From NCBI RefSeq assembly GCF_003966895.1, contig NZ_AP018449.1, positions 3,055,501-3,119,500 on the forward strand: a stretch of 64,000 nt of DNA, in the 5' to 3' direction. The stretch comes from Methylomusa anaerophila. GTDB lineage: Bacteria; Bacillota; Negativicutes; Sporomusales; Sporomusaceae. Positions 25,386 to 33,973 of the stretch are shown here, piece after piece. A program made the translations under genes and the position numbers. Position 1 is the first letter of the stretch, and each line of letters starts with the position of its first letter. Under the pieces are notes generated by a model. It did no database searches. It was not told the origin of the DNA and was given only the letters and a program-made list of their open reading frames with translations.

Positions 25386-26087
25386 ATGAAACATGGATTC
25401 CGCTGGCGCCGGGCCGTAATGATCTCGGTTATTTTTCATATTTTCCTTTTGGCGGGTTCCGGCTATATGGCTGCCCGGTTGGTTACCATACCGGCAGTTA
25501 TAGAACAATATATTGAATTGGATATAGCAAATGAACCTCAGATTGAAGAGCCCAGGCAGAATACGGTGGCAGCTGATCCTCAAACGCTGCCGGCCAGTGT
25601 AGCGCAGCCTGTCCCGCCTGCGTCTGCAATCCGGCAGGCCCGACCTGCAACTCCTGCGCCCCAGGCAGCGTCGGTAGCTGATACGTCCCCAGCGGCAGCC
25701 GAAACTCCGGCAGTGACCGGCGATAATGAAATACATAACGCGCCGGCAGTACCTGCCGGCAGCGGTAGCAGTACTGCCGGCAATACGGGCGGTGGCGGCA
25801 ACGGCGGCGGGGTGAGTCCGCCTAGTATTTTAGCCAAAGTAGAGCCGGTTTACCCAAAATCAGCCCGCCAGGCCGGTATCGAAGGGACGGTAGTGGTTAA
25901 GGTGCAAATTCTGGAAAACGGCCGGCCGGGCAGTGTCGCGGTAGCCCGTTCGTCAGGATATGAAATGCTGGATGACGCGGCTATAGCCGCCGTACGGGAG
26001 TGGCGGTTTGTCCCGGCCAAAGACCGTGACAGCGGTCAGGCTGTAGTATGCTATACCACCATGCCGGTTTCCTTTCATTTAAATTGA
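25386..26087 (+). CDS. tonB: TonB energy-transducing protein
   Basis: A 233-aa protein with a cytoplasmic basic head, one membrane anchor (VMISVIFHIFLLAGSGYMAARLV; the anchor His is present in FHIFLL), a long Pro/Ala-rich spacer (about 55-135) that ends in a Gly-rich run (GNTGGGGNGGGVSPP), and the conserved C-terminal domain (VEPVYPKSARQAGIEGTVVVKVQILENGRPGSVAVARSSG...AAVREWRFVPA). It spans the periplasm and energises outer-membrane receptors such as the one at 31024. It follows exbD by 4 bases. Confidence 0.93.
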   Translation: MKHGFRWRRAVMISVIFHIFLLAGSGYMAARLVTIPAVIEQYIELDIANEPQIEEPRQNTVAADPQTLPASVAQPVPPASAIRQARPATPAPQAASVADTSPAAAETPAVTGDNEIHNAPAVPAGSGSSTAGNTGGGGNGGGVSPPSILAKVEPVYPKSARQAGIEGTVVVKVQILENGRPGSVAVARSSGYEMLDDAAIAAVREWRFVPAKDRDSGQAVVCYTTMPVSFHLN

Positions 26088-26166
26088 TGCCGGTTACCTG
26101 TCTGTTAGATCCGGACATCAGGTCATTGTTGCACAAAGATGAGACAATAGGAAGGAGTTTAGGGAA

Positions 26167-26691
26167 ATGCGCATTAAAATCGCTGAGGTTTTGAGGAAAT
26201 ATCCTGGTAAAGTGCCGAGTAGTATTGCGGCTGAATTGGGGGTGTCAGAGATGGATGTAATCAGAGCTATGTCCTTCGAAGATGCCCAAGAAGTGTCGGC
26301 TGCCTGTTTTGACGAAATAATGACGGCCGTAGCAGACTGGGGAGTTGTCACCCTGCTTGTTGCCAACGAGGCGGCGATTCTTGAAGTGAAGGGACATATA
26401 CCGCCTGGCAGTCATGGCTTTGGGTACTATAATTTTAAACATGGTCAATCGCCCATCGGGGGACATATCAAGGCGAGCGCCATCAAAAGCATTTTTTTTG
26501 TTAATCGGCCTTATCGGGGCCTTGAGTCCATGTCGATCCAGTTTTTCAACAGTGAAGGACAAGGGATATTCAAAATTTTTCTATCGCGGGATCAGAAACG
26601 CCGGATTATTCCGGAACAGCGGCAAAAATATGCTGAGTTAAGGGAAGTATTATTGGAACAAATGGATGAGACGATGCCGATTTCTGTGTAG
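26167..26691 (+). CDS. hutX: Heme-utilisation carrier HutX/ChuX family protein
   Basis: A 174-aa protein of the HutX/ChuX heme-binding family, cytoplasmic proteins that buffer or hand over heme to degrading enzymes. The N-terminal helix block (IAEVLRKYPGKVPSSIAAELGVSEMDVIRAM), GVVTLLVANEAAILEVKGHIPPGSHGFGYYNF and the SIQFFNSEGQGIFKIFLSRD segment are characteristic. It lies 79 bases behind tonB, likely in the same iron-repressed operon. No heme receptor or importer is recognised nearby, so the partner transporter must lie elsewhere. ATG follows AAGGAGTTTAGGGAA. Confidence 0.88.
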   Translation: MRIKIAEVLRKYPGKVPSSIAAELGVSEMDVIRAMSFEDAQEVSAACFDEIMTAVADWGVVTLLVANEAAILEVKGHIPPGSHGFGYYNFKHGQSPIGGHIKASAIKSIFFVNRPYRGLESMSIQFFNSEGQGIFKIFLSRDQKRRIIPEQRQKYAELREVLLEQMDETMPISV

Positions 26692-26872
26692 TCAATGCAT
26701 GATACGCCGTAATTGCGTCTCAATAAGATATATTTTCGTCCGATAGCGATATTGGTTTGATAACTTGTCTTGCCATACGTATTCACTTTCTTGACTCAAG
26801 GCAGGATTAGGTCTGTCTCATGGTTTTGCTCAGAGGTTAATTTCGCACAATTCACAATTAAGGAAGAGTGCT

Positions 26873-27856
26873 ATGCATGGATGGAAGACGGAGAGACAAG
26901 GTAACAAAGAAATAGAAGAACACTGGTTGTTTTATAACAACAGGCCGTATTTGATGTATTCGCCCCCGCATAATATTAACTGTTCTCCCCTACCCCAACA
27001 ATTTGGCAGCGGGCATGTGAAGCAACTGTTGGCCTGCCCTTTTGCCCAAATCAAAGACTCGGAACTTACGTTTTGCGATACTGTGTGCGGCGGCGCCAAT
27101 TTTAGCATACCGCGTATCGTGCTATATTTTTGCCTGGCAGGGGAATTTGTTCTGGAGGAAAAAGAACTTGTTGTAGATACCTCTAATTTTGCCGCATTCA
27201 GTGCAACCAATCTAAGGCGTGTAATGTTCCCGCCCAATCTTCGGCATAGGATTGTCACTGTGGAAATCTATCCTGATAAGCTCAGGGATTTCAGCGGTGA
27301 TTGTTTATCAGATGCAATGCGTAGTTTTCAAGCACCAAACACAGCTTTTTCCACACATAAACTGTCACCGGCTATGAAAACCGTTCTGCATCAACTGATC
27401 CATTGTCCATATCATGACTCGGTAGGAAAGATTTATATGGAAGGGAAGCTGCTTGAATTTATGGCAGTTTATCTAAATGAGATCATCTATCAAAAAGAAA
27501 GGATGCCAAGCCGTTGTCCAAACCTTTCCCGGCAGGATGTAAAAAGTATTTATGAAGCCAAGCAAATTTTAGATCAAAACGTTGTCTCGCCGCCAACCCT
27601 TGCCGGTTTGTCAAAACTGATTTGCCTGAATGAATTTAAATTGAAAAATGGTTTTAAGCAGTTATTCGGTCAAACCGTGCATGCTTATGTTGTAAACAAA
27701 AAGTTGGAACTGGCAAAGCAACTGTTTGAGGAAAAGAATATAAATGTGGGGGAAGCAGCTTCTTATATCGGCTATTCGAATGCCAGTTACTTCGCACTGG
27801 CATTTCGCAAAAAATTTGGCATTAGTCCGAGTGAATATCTATTGCAAAAGGAATAA
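26873..27856 (+). CDS. AraC-family regulator, PchR/YbtA-like
   Basis: A 327-aa transcriptional activator. The last 100 residues form the two-helix-turn-helix AraC domain (PPTLAGLSKLICLNEFKLKNGFKQLFGQTVHAYVVNKKLELAKQLFEEKNINVGEAASYIGYSNASYFALAFRKKFGISPSEYL). The N-terminal 200 residues are a sensor domain of the PchR/YbtA type, as in siderophore-responsive regulators of pyochelin and yersiniabactin. Its position between the TonB-energy genes and the siderophore uptake/synthesis genes suggests it senses the ferri-siderophore and activates them; the binding site is not identified. ATG follows AAGGAAGAGTGCT. Confidence 0.9.
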   Translation: MHGWKTERQGNKEIEEHWLFYNNRPYLMYSPPHNINCSPLPQQFGSGHVKQLLACPFAQIKDSELTFCDTVCGGANFSIPRIVLYFCLAGEFVLEEKELVVDTSNFAAFSATNLRRVMFPPNLRHRIVTVEIYPDKLRDFSGDCLSDAMRSFQAPNTAFSTHKLSPAMKTVLHQLIHCPYHDSVGKIYMEGKLLEFMAVYLNEIIYQKERMPSRCPNLSRQDVKSIYEAKQILDQNVVSPPTLAGLSKLICLNEFKLKNGFKQLFGQTVHAYVVNKKLELAKQLFEEKNINVGEAASYIGYSNASYFALAFRKKFGISPSEYLLQKE

Positions 27857-27873
27857 ATAAGAGTGTAATTTCG

Positions 27874-27908
27874 CGATTGTATCATTTTTGGATACAGTCG
27901 TTTTTTTA
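27874..27908 (+). terminator. Intrinsic terminator of the AraC-type regulator gene
   Basis: GCGATTGTATC pairs with GATACAGTCG across a short loop, followed by TTTTTTTATT. Confidence 0.85.
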
Positions 27909-28011
27909 TTAAGAAGATAAATACAAGCTAAATGGATAAAAAATCCGGTTACTGTTTATTAAATCCGTTTAGAGGTAGAGACGGCCTGGATATTTTAGTA
28001 TGATTTTAAGT

Positions 28012-28030
28012 GAGAGAGATAATCATTATC
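28012..28030 (+). promoter_or_regulatory. Fur box ahead of the ECF transporter
   Basis: GAGAGAGATAATCATTATC matches 16 of 19 Fur-consensus positions with a perfect GATAATCATTATC core. It lies about 36 bases before the GTG start of the T-component gene. Confidence 0.82.
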
Positions 28031-28065
28031 AATATATGCAGATTTGTCAATGGGAGGTGAAATCA

Positions 28066-28806
28066 GTGGATGGTGCTATTGACTTTAAGGCATCCAAGCC
28101 TGATCCCAGAGTGTGGATGCTGCTGGTTGTTGTCGTATCCTTATTGACCTTCCTGGGCGGGAGCCGCGTTGAACTTTTTATTTTATTTGCCATACTAGCC
28201 GTGATCATGGCTTTTCAAAGGATGACAGTAACGACTATTTACTTTTTGGCATTGTATACGGCATTACTGGCCGTCAATGAATTTCTTTGGTTTATCCCAA
28301 TCCAACCGGTCAGCATGCTGGTGGCGATGATTATTTTACTGCTGTGCAGGCTCATTCCTATTTATATGGCCTACATAATTCTGTTGGAAAAGACGCCTAT
28401 GAATGAATTGATTATAGCATTGGAGCAGATGCGTGTTCCTAAGACGCTGATTATTCCGTTAGCTGTGGTCTACCGTTATATCCCCACAGTGAGGTGCGAA
28501 ATAATGTATGTCAAAGACAGCTTGAAAATGAGAGGACTGAATCCATCCTTTGCCGGGATGCTTTTACACCCGGTAACGACGGTCGAAAAATTTATGATTC
28601 CTTTGCTTATTCGCAGCGGCAAACTGGCGGATGAGCTGGCGGCAGCGGCTCTGTGCAAAGGGCTGGACGCAGAACGCCGAAGGACATCCTGCACCGGGGT
28701 CCGGTTTGATAAGCAGGACGCCGTCTGCTGTGTTGCAGGCCTGGCAGTTGCCGCGGCATTCATTTTTTTACACTATCATAAATTCTTTGACCGTTTGGTT
28801 AGGTAG
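28066..28806 (+). CDS. ECF transporter T component (EcfT/CbiQ-like)
   Basis: About 246 aa from GTG 28066, chosen because GGGAGGTGAAATCA precedes it while the longer frame starts upstream of the Fur box. Several hydrophobic segments are followed by the coupling motif region (VYRYIPTVRCEIMYVKDSLKMRGLNP and ALCKGLDAERRRT), whose Arg residues bind the ATPases. It forms, with the next two genes, an energy-coupling-factor importer. The clustering with a TonB receptor and siderophore genes suggests iron-siderophore import across the inner membrane. Confidence 0.85.
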   Translation: MDGAIDFKASKPDPRVWMLLVVVVSLLTFLGGSRVELFILFAILAVIMAFQRMTVTTIYFLALYTALLAVNEFLWFIPIQPVSMLVAMIILLLCRLIPIYMAYIILLEKTPMNELIIALEQMRVPKTLIIPLAVVYRYIPTVRCEIMYVKDSLKMRGLNPSFAGMLLHPVTTVEKFMIPLLIRSGKLADELAAAALCKGLDAERRRTSCTGVRFDKQDAVCCVAGLAVAAAFIFLHYHKFFDRLVR

Positions 28807-28822
28807 AAAGGAGAAGGCGACT

Positions 28823-28891
28823 TTGAAAAATAAAAGGCGGCTACCGGTGCGGGGAATGGGCTGGATAACACCGGGTCGAAAAAAACGGTGA
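28823..28891 (+). CDS. Possible 22-codon basic leader peptide
   Basis: TTG 28823 has a strong AAGGAGAAGGCG ribosome site and opens a 22-codon frame (LKNKRRLPVRGMGWITPGRK and on) ending TGA at 28889-28891. The stop overlaps the GTG start of the ATPase gene, which has no visible ribosome site of its own. The frame probably serves to couple translation from the T to the A component. Confidence 0.45.
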   Translation: MKNKRRLPVRGMGWITPGRKKR

Positions 28892-30330
28892 TTCAGTTCC
28901 GTAATGTGCATGTGACTTACCGGAACAGTAACCAGGAAAGTCTTACCGGTTTCAGCCTGAATGTACAGCAAGGCGAATTTGTGGTCTTAACCGGAAAAAG
29001 CGGCTGCGGCAAAACAACGGTTACCCGCTTAGTCAACAGTCTAATACCGAATTTCTTTGACGTTGAGTTAAAGGGGGAAGTATCCGTTGGCGGTCTGGAC
29101 ATAAAAACGGCTTCAATTCGCGAAATATCACGCAAGGTAGGTTCGGTTTTTCAGGACCCGCGATCCCAGTTTTTTACCTTGCATGTTAGGAGCGAACTTG
29201 CATTTCCCAGCGAAAACTATGGGGTTGAAAGGCATGCGATGCAGACGCAAATAAAGAAAACCGTTCAAGATTTAAGCCTTAATGGACTGCTGGCGAGATC
29301 CATCTTGGCGCTTTCCAGCGGCGAAAAACAAAAAGTAGCCGTGGCATCTGCCTATACATTGGAACCGGAAATTTATGTTTTAGATGAACCATCCGCCAAT
29401 TTAGACGAAATAGGAACGGATCAACTTTGCGATATACTGAAAACACTCAAAGCCAAAGGGCGTACCGTCATTGTTTCTGAACATAAGCTTTCCTATTTAA
29501 AAGATTTGGCCGACCGTGTGGTTTTCATGGAAGACGGGAAGTGGAAGGAGGAATTTAGCGGCCGGGATTTTTTTGCAAAATCTAGCGGGTGGTTCCGGGA
29601 CAGGGGACTGCGTTATTCTGATAAGACAGCCCTGCAACCGGCAGCCAATGCGTTCTGCCGTCAGGAAAACCCGACCCCTTTTCTGCAAGCAGTGAATTTA
29701 TCCTTTGGCTATAAAAGAGGAAAACCCATTCTGGATAACATTTCGTTAAGCGCTTATCGGGGTGAAATTACCGGTATCATGGGAAAAAACGGCATTGGGA
29801 AGAGCACTCTGCTGCGAGTGCTGATGGGGCTGGAAAAACCAAAGGGGGGAGAGATACTTATTGAGGGAAAAAAGGCCGGGAGGGAGACGCGAATCCAAAA
29901 TTCATTCTATGTTATGCAGGATGTGGATTACCAGCTTTTTGCCCCCAGCGTATGGGAGGAGATGTTGCTGGGATGTAAAGCGTTTCCCGATATAGCGGCG
30001 CAAGCAGAGAAATATCTTCGTTTTTTCCAGCTTGAAAACTATAAAGACACCCATCCCGCGTCTCTTTCCGGCGGGCAAAAACAGCGTCTCGCGATTGCGC
30101 TGGCCTGCATGCGAAACACGAAACTTTTGTTTCTGGATGAACCTACCAGCGGGCTGGATGGAGAAAATATGGCAAAAGTTAGCCGGATTATCAGAAAACT
30201 GGCGCAAGAAGGGCGGTGTATTTTTGTTATTTCACATGATTATGAATTTGCCGCGAATACCTTTGACAAAATTTTATATTTGGCGGCAGACGGCAGACTG
30301 ACCAGAATGACCTGCAATAACCAAGAATAA
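28888..30330 (+). CDS. ECF transporter ATPase, two fused ABC domains
   Basis: A 480-aa duplicated ABC ATPase. The first half has Walker A GKSGCGKTT, signature LSSGEKQKVA and Walker B VLDEPSANLD; the second has GKNGIGKST, LSGGQKQRLA and LFLDEPTSGLD. Each half is an EcfA-type nucleotide-binding domain, so one chain replaces the usual EcfA1/EcfA2 pair, as in YkoD-type proteins. It drives the T and S components on either side. The start GTG overlaps the stop of the short upstream leader frame, and no ribosome site of its own is seen. Confidence 0.9.
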   Translation: MIQFRNVHVTYRNSNQESLTGFSLNVQQGEFVVLTGKSGCGKTTVTRLVNSLIPNFFDVELKGEVSVGGLDIKTASIREISRKVGSVFQDPRSQFFTLHVRSELAFPSENYGVERHAMQTQIKKTVQDLSLNGLLARSILALSSGEKQKVAVASAYTLEPEIYVLDEPSANLDEIGTDQLCDILKTLKAKGRTVIVSEHKLSYLKDLADRVVFMEDGKWKEEFSGRDFFAKSSGWFRDRGLRYSDKTALQPAANAFCRQENPTPFLQAVNLSFGYKRGKPILDNISLSAYRGEITGIMGKNGIGKSTLLRVLMGLEKPKGGEILIEGKKAGRETRIQNSFYVMQDVDYQLFAPSVWEEMLLGCKAFPDIAAQAEKYLRFFQLENYKDTHPASLSGGQKQRLAIALACMRNTKLLFLDEPTSGLDGENMAKVSRIIRKLAQEGRCIFVISHDYEFAANTFDKILYLAADGRLTRMTCNNQE

Positions 30331-30345
30331 AGGGGGAGTGCAATC

Positions 30346-30951
30346 ATGGCGGCAACAAGGAATAACAACCAGACTGTCCGGCATTTGATCACCATTGGCA
30401 TTTTTAATGCCTTGATCGTTGGCATCTTTATGCTGATGGGATTTACCATCGGACTAATTCCTTTGATTTTAATCTTTATGCCGGTTATTTTAGCCATTCC
30501 GGGAGGAATTATTTTTATGCTGATGATCGCAAAAGCGCCGATGCGCGGGGTTTTTGTCATCAGCGGCGCCCTAATGGGTTTGGTCTTTTTAAACATGGCG
30601 CCGGCCGGTGTGTTTGGAATGAGCATTTTTTTGGGGGGAGTTCTGGGAGAGATTGTATTTGGTTATATAGGCAGGGGGAAGTTTGTCGCGGCGGCAACCG
30701 GTTTTGCCTGCTACATGCTGGGATTTGCTGTGGGGGAAGGTTTTCCCCTTACCTTTATGAAGAACGCCTATGCAGCGCAACAGGCGGCAAATGGAACAGA
30801 GCAACTGGCTGTACTTCAAAAATGCCTGGATTTAATGAATCCGGCAATGCTTGCCGTGATCTGCCTGCTTACGGTGATTACGGCCTATTTGGGCAGCTTA
30901 TGGGGAAAGCGGCTGCTGCTCTCGAATTTTGAAAAAGCCGGTATTGTATAA
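30346..30951 (+). CDS. MptD/Trep_Strep family ECF S component
   Basis: A 201-aa protein with six hydrophobic segments, matching the putative ECF substrate-binding family known as Trep_Strep/MptD. Recognisable blocks are HLITIGIFNALIVGIFMLMGF, ILAIPGGIIFMLMIAKAPMRGVFVISG and GVLGEIVFGYIGRGKF. It follows the T and A components by 15 bases, giving a complete dedicated (group I) ECF importer. Because a siderophore receptor follows immediately, the substrate is probably the ferri-siderophore or its iron, an inference from context only. Confidence 0.85.
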   Translation: MAATRNNNQTVRHLITIGIFNALIVGIFMLMGFTIGLIPLILIFMPVILAIPGGIIFMLMIAKAPMRGVFVISGALMGLVFLNMAPAGVFGMSIFLGGVLGEIVFGYIGRGKFVAAATGFACYMLGFAVGEGFPLTFMKNAYAAQQAANGTEQLAVLQKCLDLMNPAMLAVICLLTVITAYLGSLWGKRLLLSNFEKAGIV

Positions 30952-31023
30952 CCGGTTAACCGGTGAAAGCTGCCGAAAGCAAAAGACTATTTGGCGGTTT
31001 TATCATAATGATGAGGTGATATT

Positions 31024-32964
31024 GTGAAGAAAAAGCAAAAACAACGTTTGGTCAGCGCACTGGTGAGCGGGGCTTTGTTACTGGCCGGATCAACGGTGTT
31101 TGCCGACGAACAGGAATTCAGCCTGGATGAGTACGTGGTGACTGCCAACCGGATGCCGGTAAAAAAGACGGAAACAGCAGCCAGCGTGACTGTCATTACC
31201 CGCGAAGAAATTGCCAGAAGCGGGGCGGCCAATGTACCGGATATTTTTAAAAAGACCAATGTAATGATGTCGGAAGACGCTACCGCCAGTATTCCCTCCA
31301 TCAATGGCGACGACCGTGTGCTTATTTTGATCGACGGCCGCAAGCTCAACCAGGAAGGCGGTCAGCGTATGGGCCGATTCGGCGCGGATCTTTATTATTT
31401 ACCCAGTGTGGATAGTATTGAACGGATCGAGATTGTCAAAGGGCCTGCTTCCGCACTATATGGCAGCGACGCAGTCGGTGGCGTGATTAATATTATCACC
31501 CGTAAAGGTTCCAAGCCGGATACTCATTACACCCTGGAAACCGGCAGCTGGGGCTTGCGCCGGTACAACCTGAATACGGAAAATAAAGTCGGTGATTTCA
31601 GCTACCGCATCAATTTCGAGCGAAAACACCAAGACGACTATCGCTATAAAAATTCCCGCAGCGGGGAAGTTGAGCGGGCTGTGAATACTGCCGTTGACCA
31701 GGATTCATTGAATATACGCCTGGATAAAGATCTGGGCAATAATCGTTCCGTTACCTTGACCGTCGATCATATCGACGGCCGGAAAGGATTTAATGTCATA
31801 CCGGATCAGACGGTGCAGCCTTATTATTATTTCCCCAATGGGGTGAAAGCCTATGTGGAGAACGACGTTTCCCTGACTTACCGCTGGGAGCAAGGGGAAA
31901 AAACCGATAATTTTATCAAATTGTACCGCAACTATCTTACTTATAATTATGAAAATATGACCAATTTATATGGCATCGATGTAAACTGGGGCCGGTTTAC
32001 CAATCAGACCGACGGAGCGGAATGGCAGCAAACCTGGAAGTTCAGTGACAATTATACATTGCTGGGCGGGGCTTCCTGGCGCCAGACCACGTACGATAAT
32101 TCCGAACAGGGGATCAGCGACAAAAAAATAACCAACCGGGCCGGTTTTCTGGAAAATCACTGGCGGCTGCCCCAAAACTGGTCTGTGACGGCAGGGGTGC
32201 GGTATGACAGTTACAGCCTGTTCGGCAATAAATCCACTACCCGCATCACGGTAAACCGGGAAATCAACAATACCACTAATGTTTTTGCATCCTGGGGACA
32301 GGTTTTCAAAGTGCCGTTTATTGATGAAGTATATGGGAACGGCATCGTTGTTCCCAATCTGAATCTCCGGCCGGAAACCGGCGATGTGATCACGCTGGGG
32401 ATGAACGCCAGACTGGCGAAAGAAACGGAACTTCAGGCCAGCGTGTTTACCAGCCGTGTTGAAGATGCGATAACCTATCAGAATCTGGGTACAACCGCTT
32501 TTCCTGTTTATCAGTATGCAAACGTGGCTGAGCAGAAAAGAAGCGGGCTGGACCTCAGTCTGAAGCGGCAATTATCCCCCCAGTGGCAAATAGCGGCCGG
32601 TTATTCTTATGTTAAAGTGGAAGAAAAAGAACATGGCGCCGGCAGTTATCAGGATGATATTAACAACAGTCAGCCGAATGGTTACCGGTTAAGCCTCCAA
32701 TACGGGCAGGACAAATGGAATGCCGATCTTAGTCTCAGAGGGGCAACCGGGCGCAATCTGAAGGCGTTTTCCTCAGAAGATTACTGGGTGGTTGATCTGG
32801 GCGTAAACTATAAGATAAATCCGGATACCCGCGCTTATCTCAAAGTATATAACCTGGCGAACGAAGCTTATGAATTGCGTGGTTCCTACAAAACTTCCGA
32901 TATTACGGGAGCCTATCCCATGCCGGCAAGGCAGTTCGTTTTTGGCATAGACCAGCGTATTTAG
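31024..32964 (+). CDS. TonB-dependent outer-membrane siderophore receptor
   Basis: A 646-aa receptor. The signal peptide MKKKQKQRLVSALVSGALLL is followed by the N-terminal DEYVVTANRMPV (TonB-box zone), the plug domain (TVITREEIARSGAANVPDIFKK, SVDSIERIEIVKGPASALYGSDAVGGVINIITRKG) and a 22-strand barrel ending ARQFVFGIDQRI. It should take up the ferri-siderophore made by the following NRPS genes, driven by the ExbB/ExbD/TonB set at 24337. No own Fur site is obvious, so transcription may read from the ECF operon (72-base gap) or depend on the AraC regulator. GTG 31024 follows ATGAGGTGATATT. Confidence 0.92.
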   Translation: MKKKQKQRLVSALVSGALLLAGSTVFADEQEFSLDEYVVTANRMPVKKTETAASVTVITREEIARSGAANVPDIFKKTNVMMSEDATASIPSINGDDRVLILIDGRKLNQEGGQRMGRFGADLYYLPSVDSIERIEIVKGPASALYGSDAVGGVINIITRKGSKPDTHYTLETGSWGLRRYNLNTENKVGDFSYRINFERKHQDDYRYKNSRSGEVERAVNTAVDQDSLNIRLDKDLGNNRSVTLTVDHIDGRKGFNVIPDQTVQPYYYFPNGVKAYVENDVSLTYRWEQGEKTDNFIKLYRNYLTYNYENMTNLYGIDVNWGRFTNQTDGAEWQQTWKFSDNYTLLGGASWRQTTYDNSEQGISDKKITNRAGFLENHWRLPQNWSVTAGVRYDSYSLFGNKSTTRITVNREINNTTNVFASWGQVFKVPFIDEVYGNGIVVPNLNLRPETGDVITLGMNARLAKETELQASVFTSRVEDAITYQNLGTTAFPVYQYANVAEQKRSGLDLSLKRQLSPQWQIAAGYSYVKVEEKEHGAGSYQDDINNSQPNGYRLSLQYGQDKWNADLSLRGATGRNLKAFSSEDYWVVDLGVNYKINPDTRAYLKVYNLANEAYELRGSYKTSDITGAYPMPARQFVFGIDQRI

Positions 32965-33073
32965 CCTATAACGCCGCTGTTGCCGCCCCCAGCAGCGGTG
33001 GTGAGGGACAATAAAAGATAATGAAAGAAATGAAAGATATAAAAAAAGACATGTTTGAACTGAGGAGTCGATA

Positions 33074-33841
33074 ATGGAACCGCAAAAAATAGCCACTCCG
33101 TGGCTGCTTACTTCTCCTATGGTCAATGAGAAGCTTCGCCTTTTCTGTTTGCCTTATGCAGGCGGAGGCGCCTTGATTTACAAGGAATGGGCCAAGGCTT
33201 TTCCCGCTGATGTGGGAGTATATCCAATACAGCTTCCCGGCAGGGAAAACCGGCTGGCGGAACCGCCGTTCTATAAAATGAGCCAACTGGTGGAGGCAAT
33301 TTCCGCCGCGATTGTTCCGTATTTGCAACGCCCGTTTATCTTTTTCGGTCACAGTTTAGGAGCGAGAATTGCTTTTGAACTGGCGCGGAATCTGCGGAAA
33401 AAATGGAATATTCGGCCCTGCCGCCTGCTGGTTTCAGGAAGCCGTGCGCCGCAAATAGCGGAACCCAAGCCCATTCATCATCTGCCGGATGATGAGTTTG
33501 TAAAGGAACTGCGCCGATTGTCGGGCACACCCGAGGCAATTTTGCAAAACAGAGAGCTTATGGAATTATTCATCCCGATTTTACGGGCGGACTTTACTGT
33601 TGACGAAACATATGTCTATTCGGAGGATGTGCCGCTTGCCTGTCCGATTTCGGCATTCGGCGGGAAAGAGGATATGGAGGCGAACCAAAAAGAGATTGAG
33701 GCCTGGGCGGGCCATACCTGCGGTGAGTTTACTCTTGAAATGATTGAAGGGAATCACTTTTTTCTGCAGACGCGAAAGGATATTCTTTTGCGGTCTGTCT
33801 CGCAAATTCTATTTCAACACTTAAATTTGACAGGCGCGTAA
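33074..33841 (+). CDS. Type II thioesterase (PchC/YbtT-like)
   Basis: A 255-aa alpha/beta hydrolase of the NRPS editing thioesterase family. The N-terminus reads LRLFCLPYAGGGALIYKEWAKAFPADVGVYPIQLPGRENRL, the nucleophile elbow is FFGHSLGARIAFE, the Asp lies in CPISAFGGKEDMEANQKEIEAW and the His in IEGNHFFLQTRKD. Such enzymes clear misprimed thiolation domains; PchC and YbtT do this in pyochelin and yersiniabactin synthesis. It opens the biosynthetic run. ATG follows GAGGAGTCGATA. A weak hairpin between it and the receptor gene (around 32975) could attenuate read-through. Confidence 0.92.
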   Translation: MEPQKIATPWLLTSPMVNEKLRLFCLPYAGGGALIYKEWAKAFPADVGVYPIQLPGRENRLAEPPFYKMSQLVEAISAAIVPYLQRPFIFFGHSLGARIAFELARNLRKKWNIRPCRLLVSGSRAPQIAEPKPIHHLPDDEFVKELRRLSGTPEAILQNRELMELFIPILRADFTVDETYVYSEDVPLACPISAFGGKEDMEANQKEIEAWAGHTCGEFTLEMIEGNHFFLQTRKDILLRSVSQILFQHLNLTGA

Positions 33842-33973
33842 CCAACTAATTCGAAAACGGGACGATAACAGACATTTTTATCGCCTATGCCGGACTGTAA
33901 AAGCCTCCAAAAGAAATTCAAGGAAAATTGGAAAATCGGAAAAACACCTATGATTATCGGGGGAGGGGACAGA

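Noticed and set aside
28000..28065. Upstream start for the T component
   Set aside because: The 22 extra codons translate the Fur box; GTG 28066 has the ribosome site.
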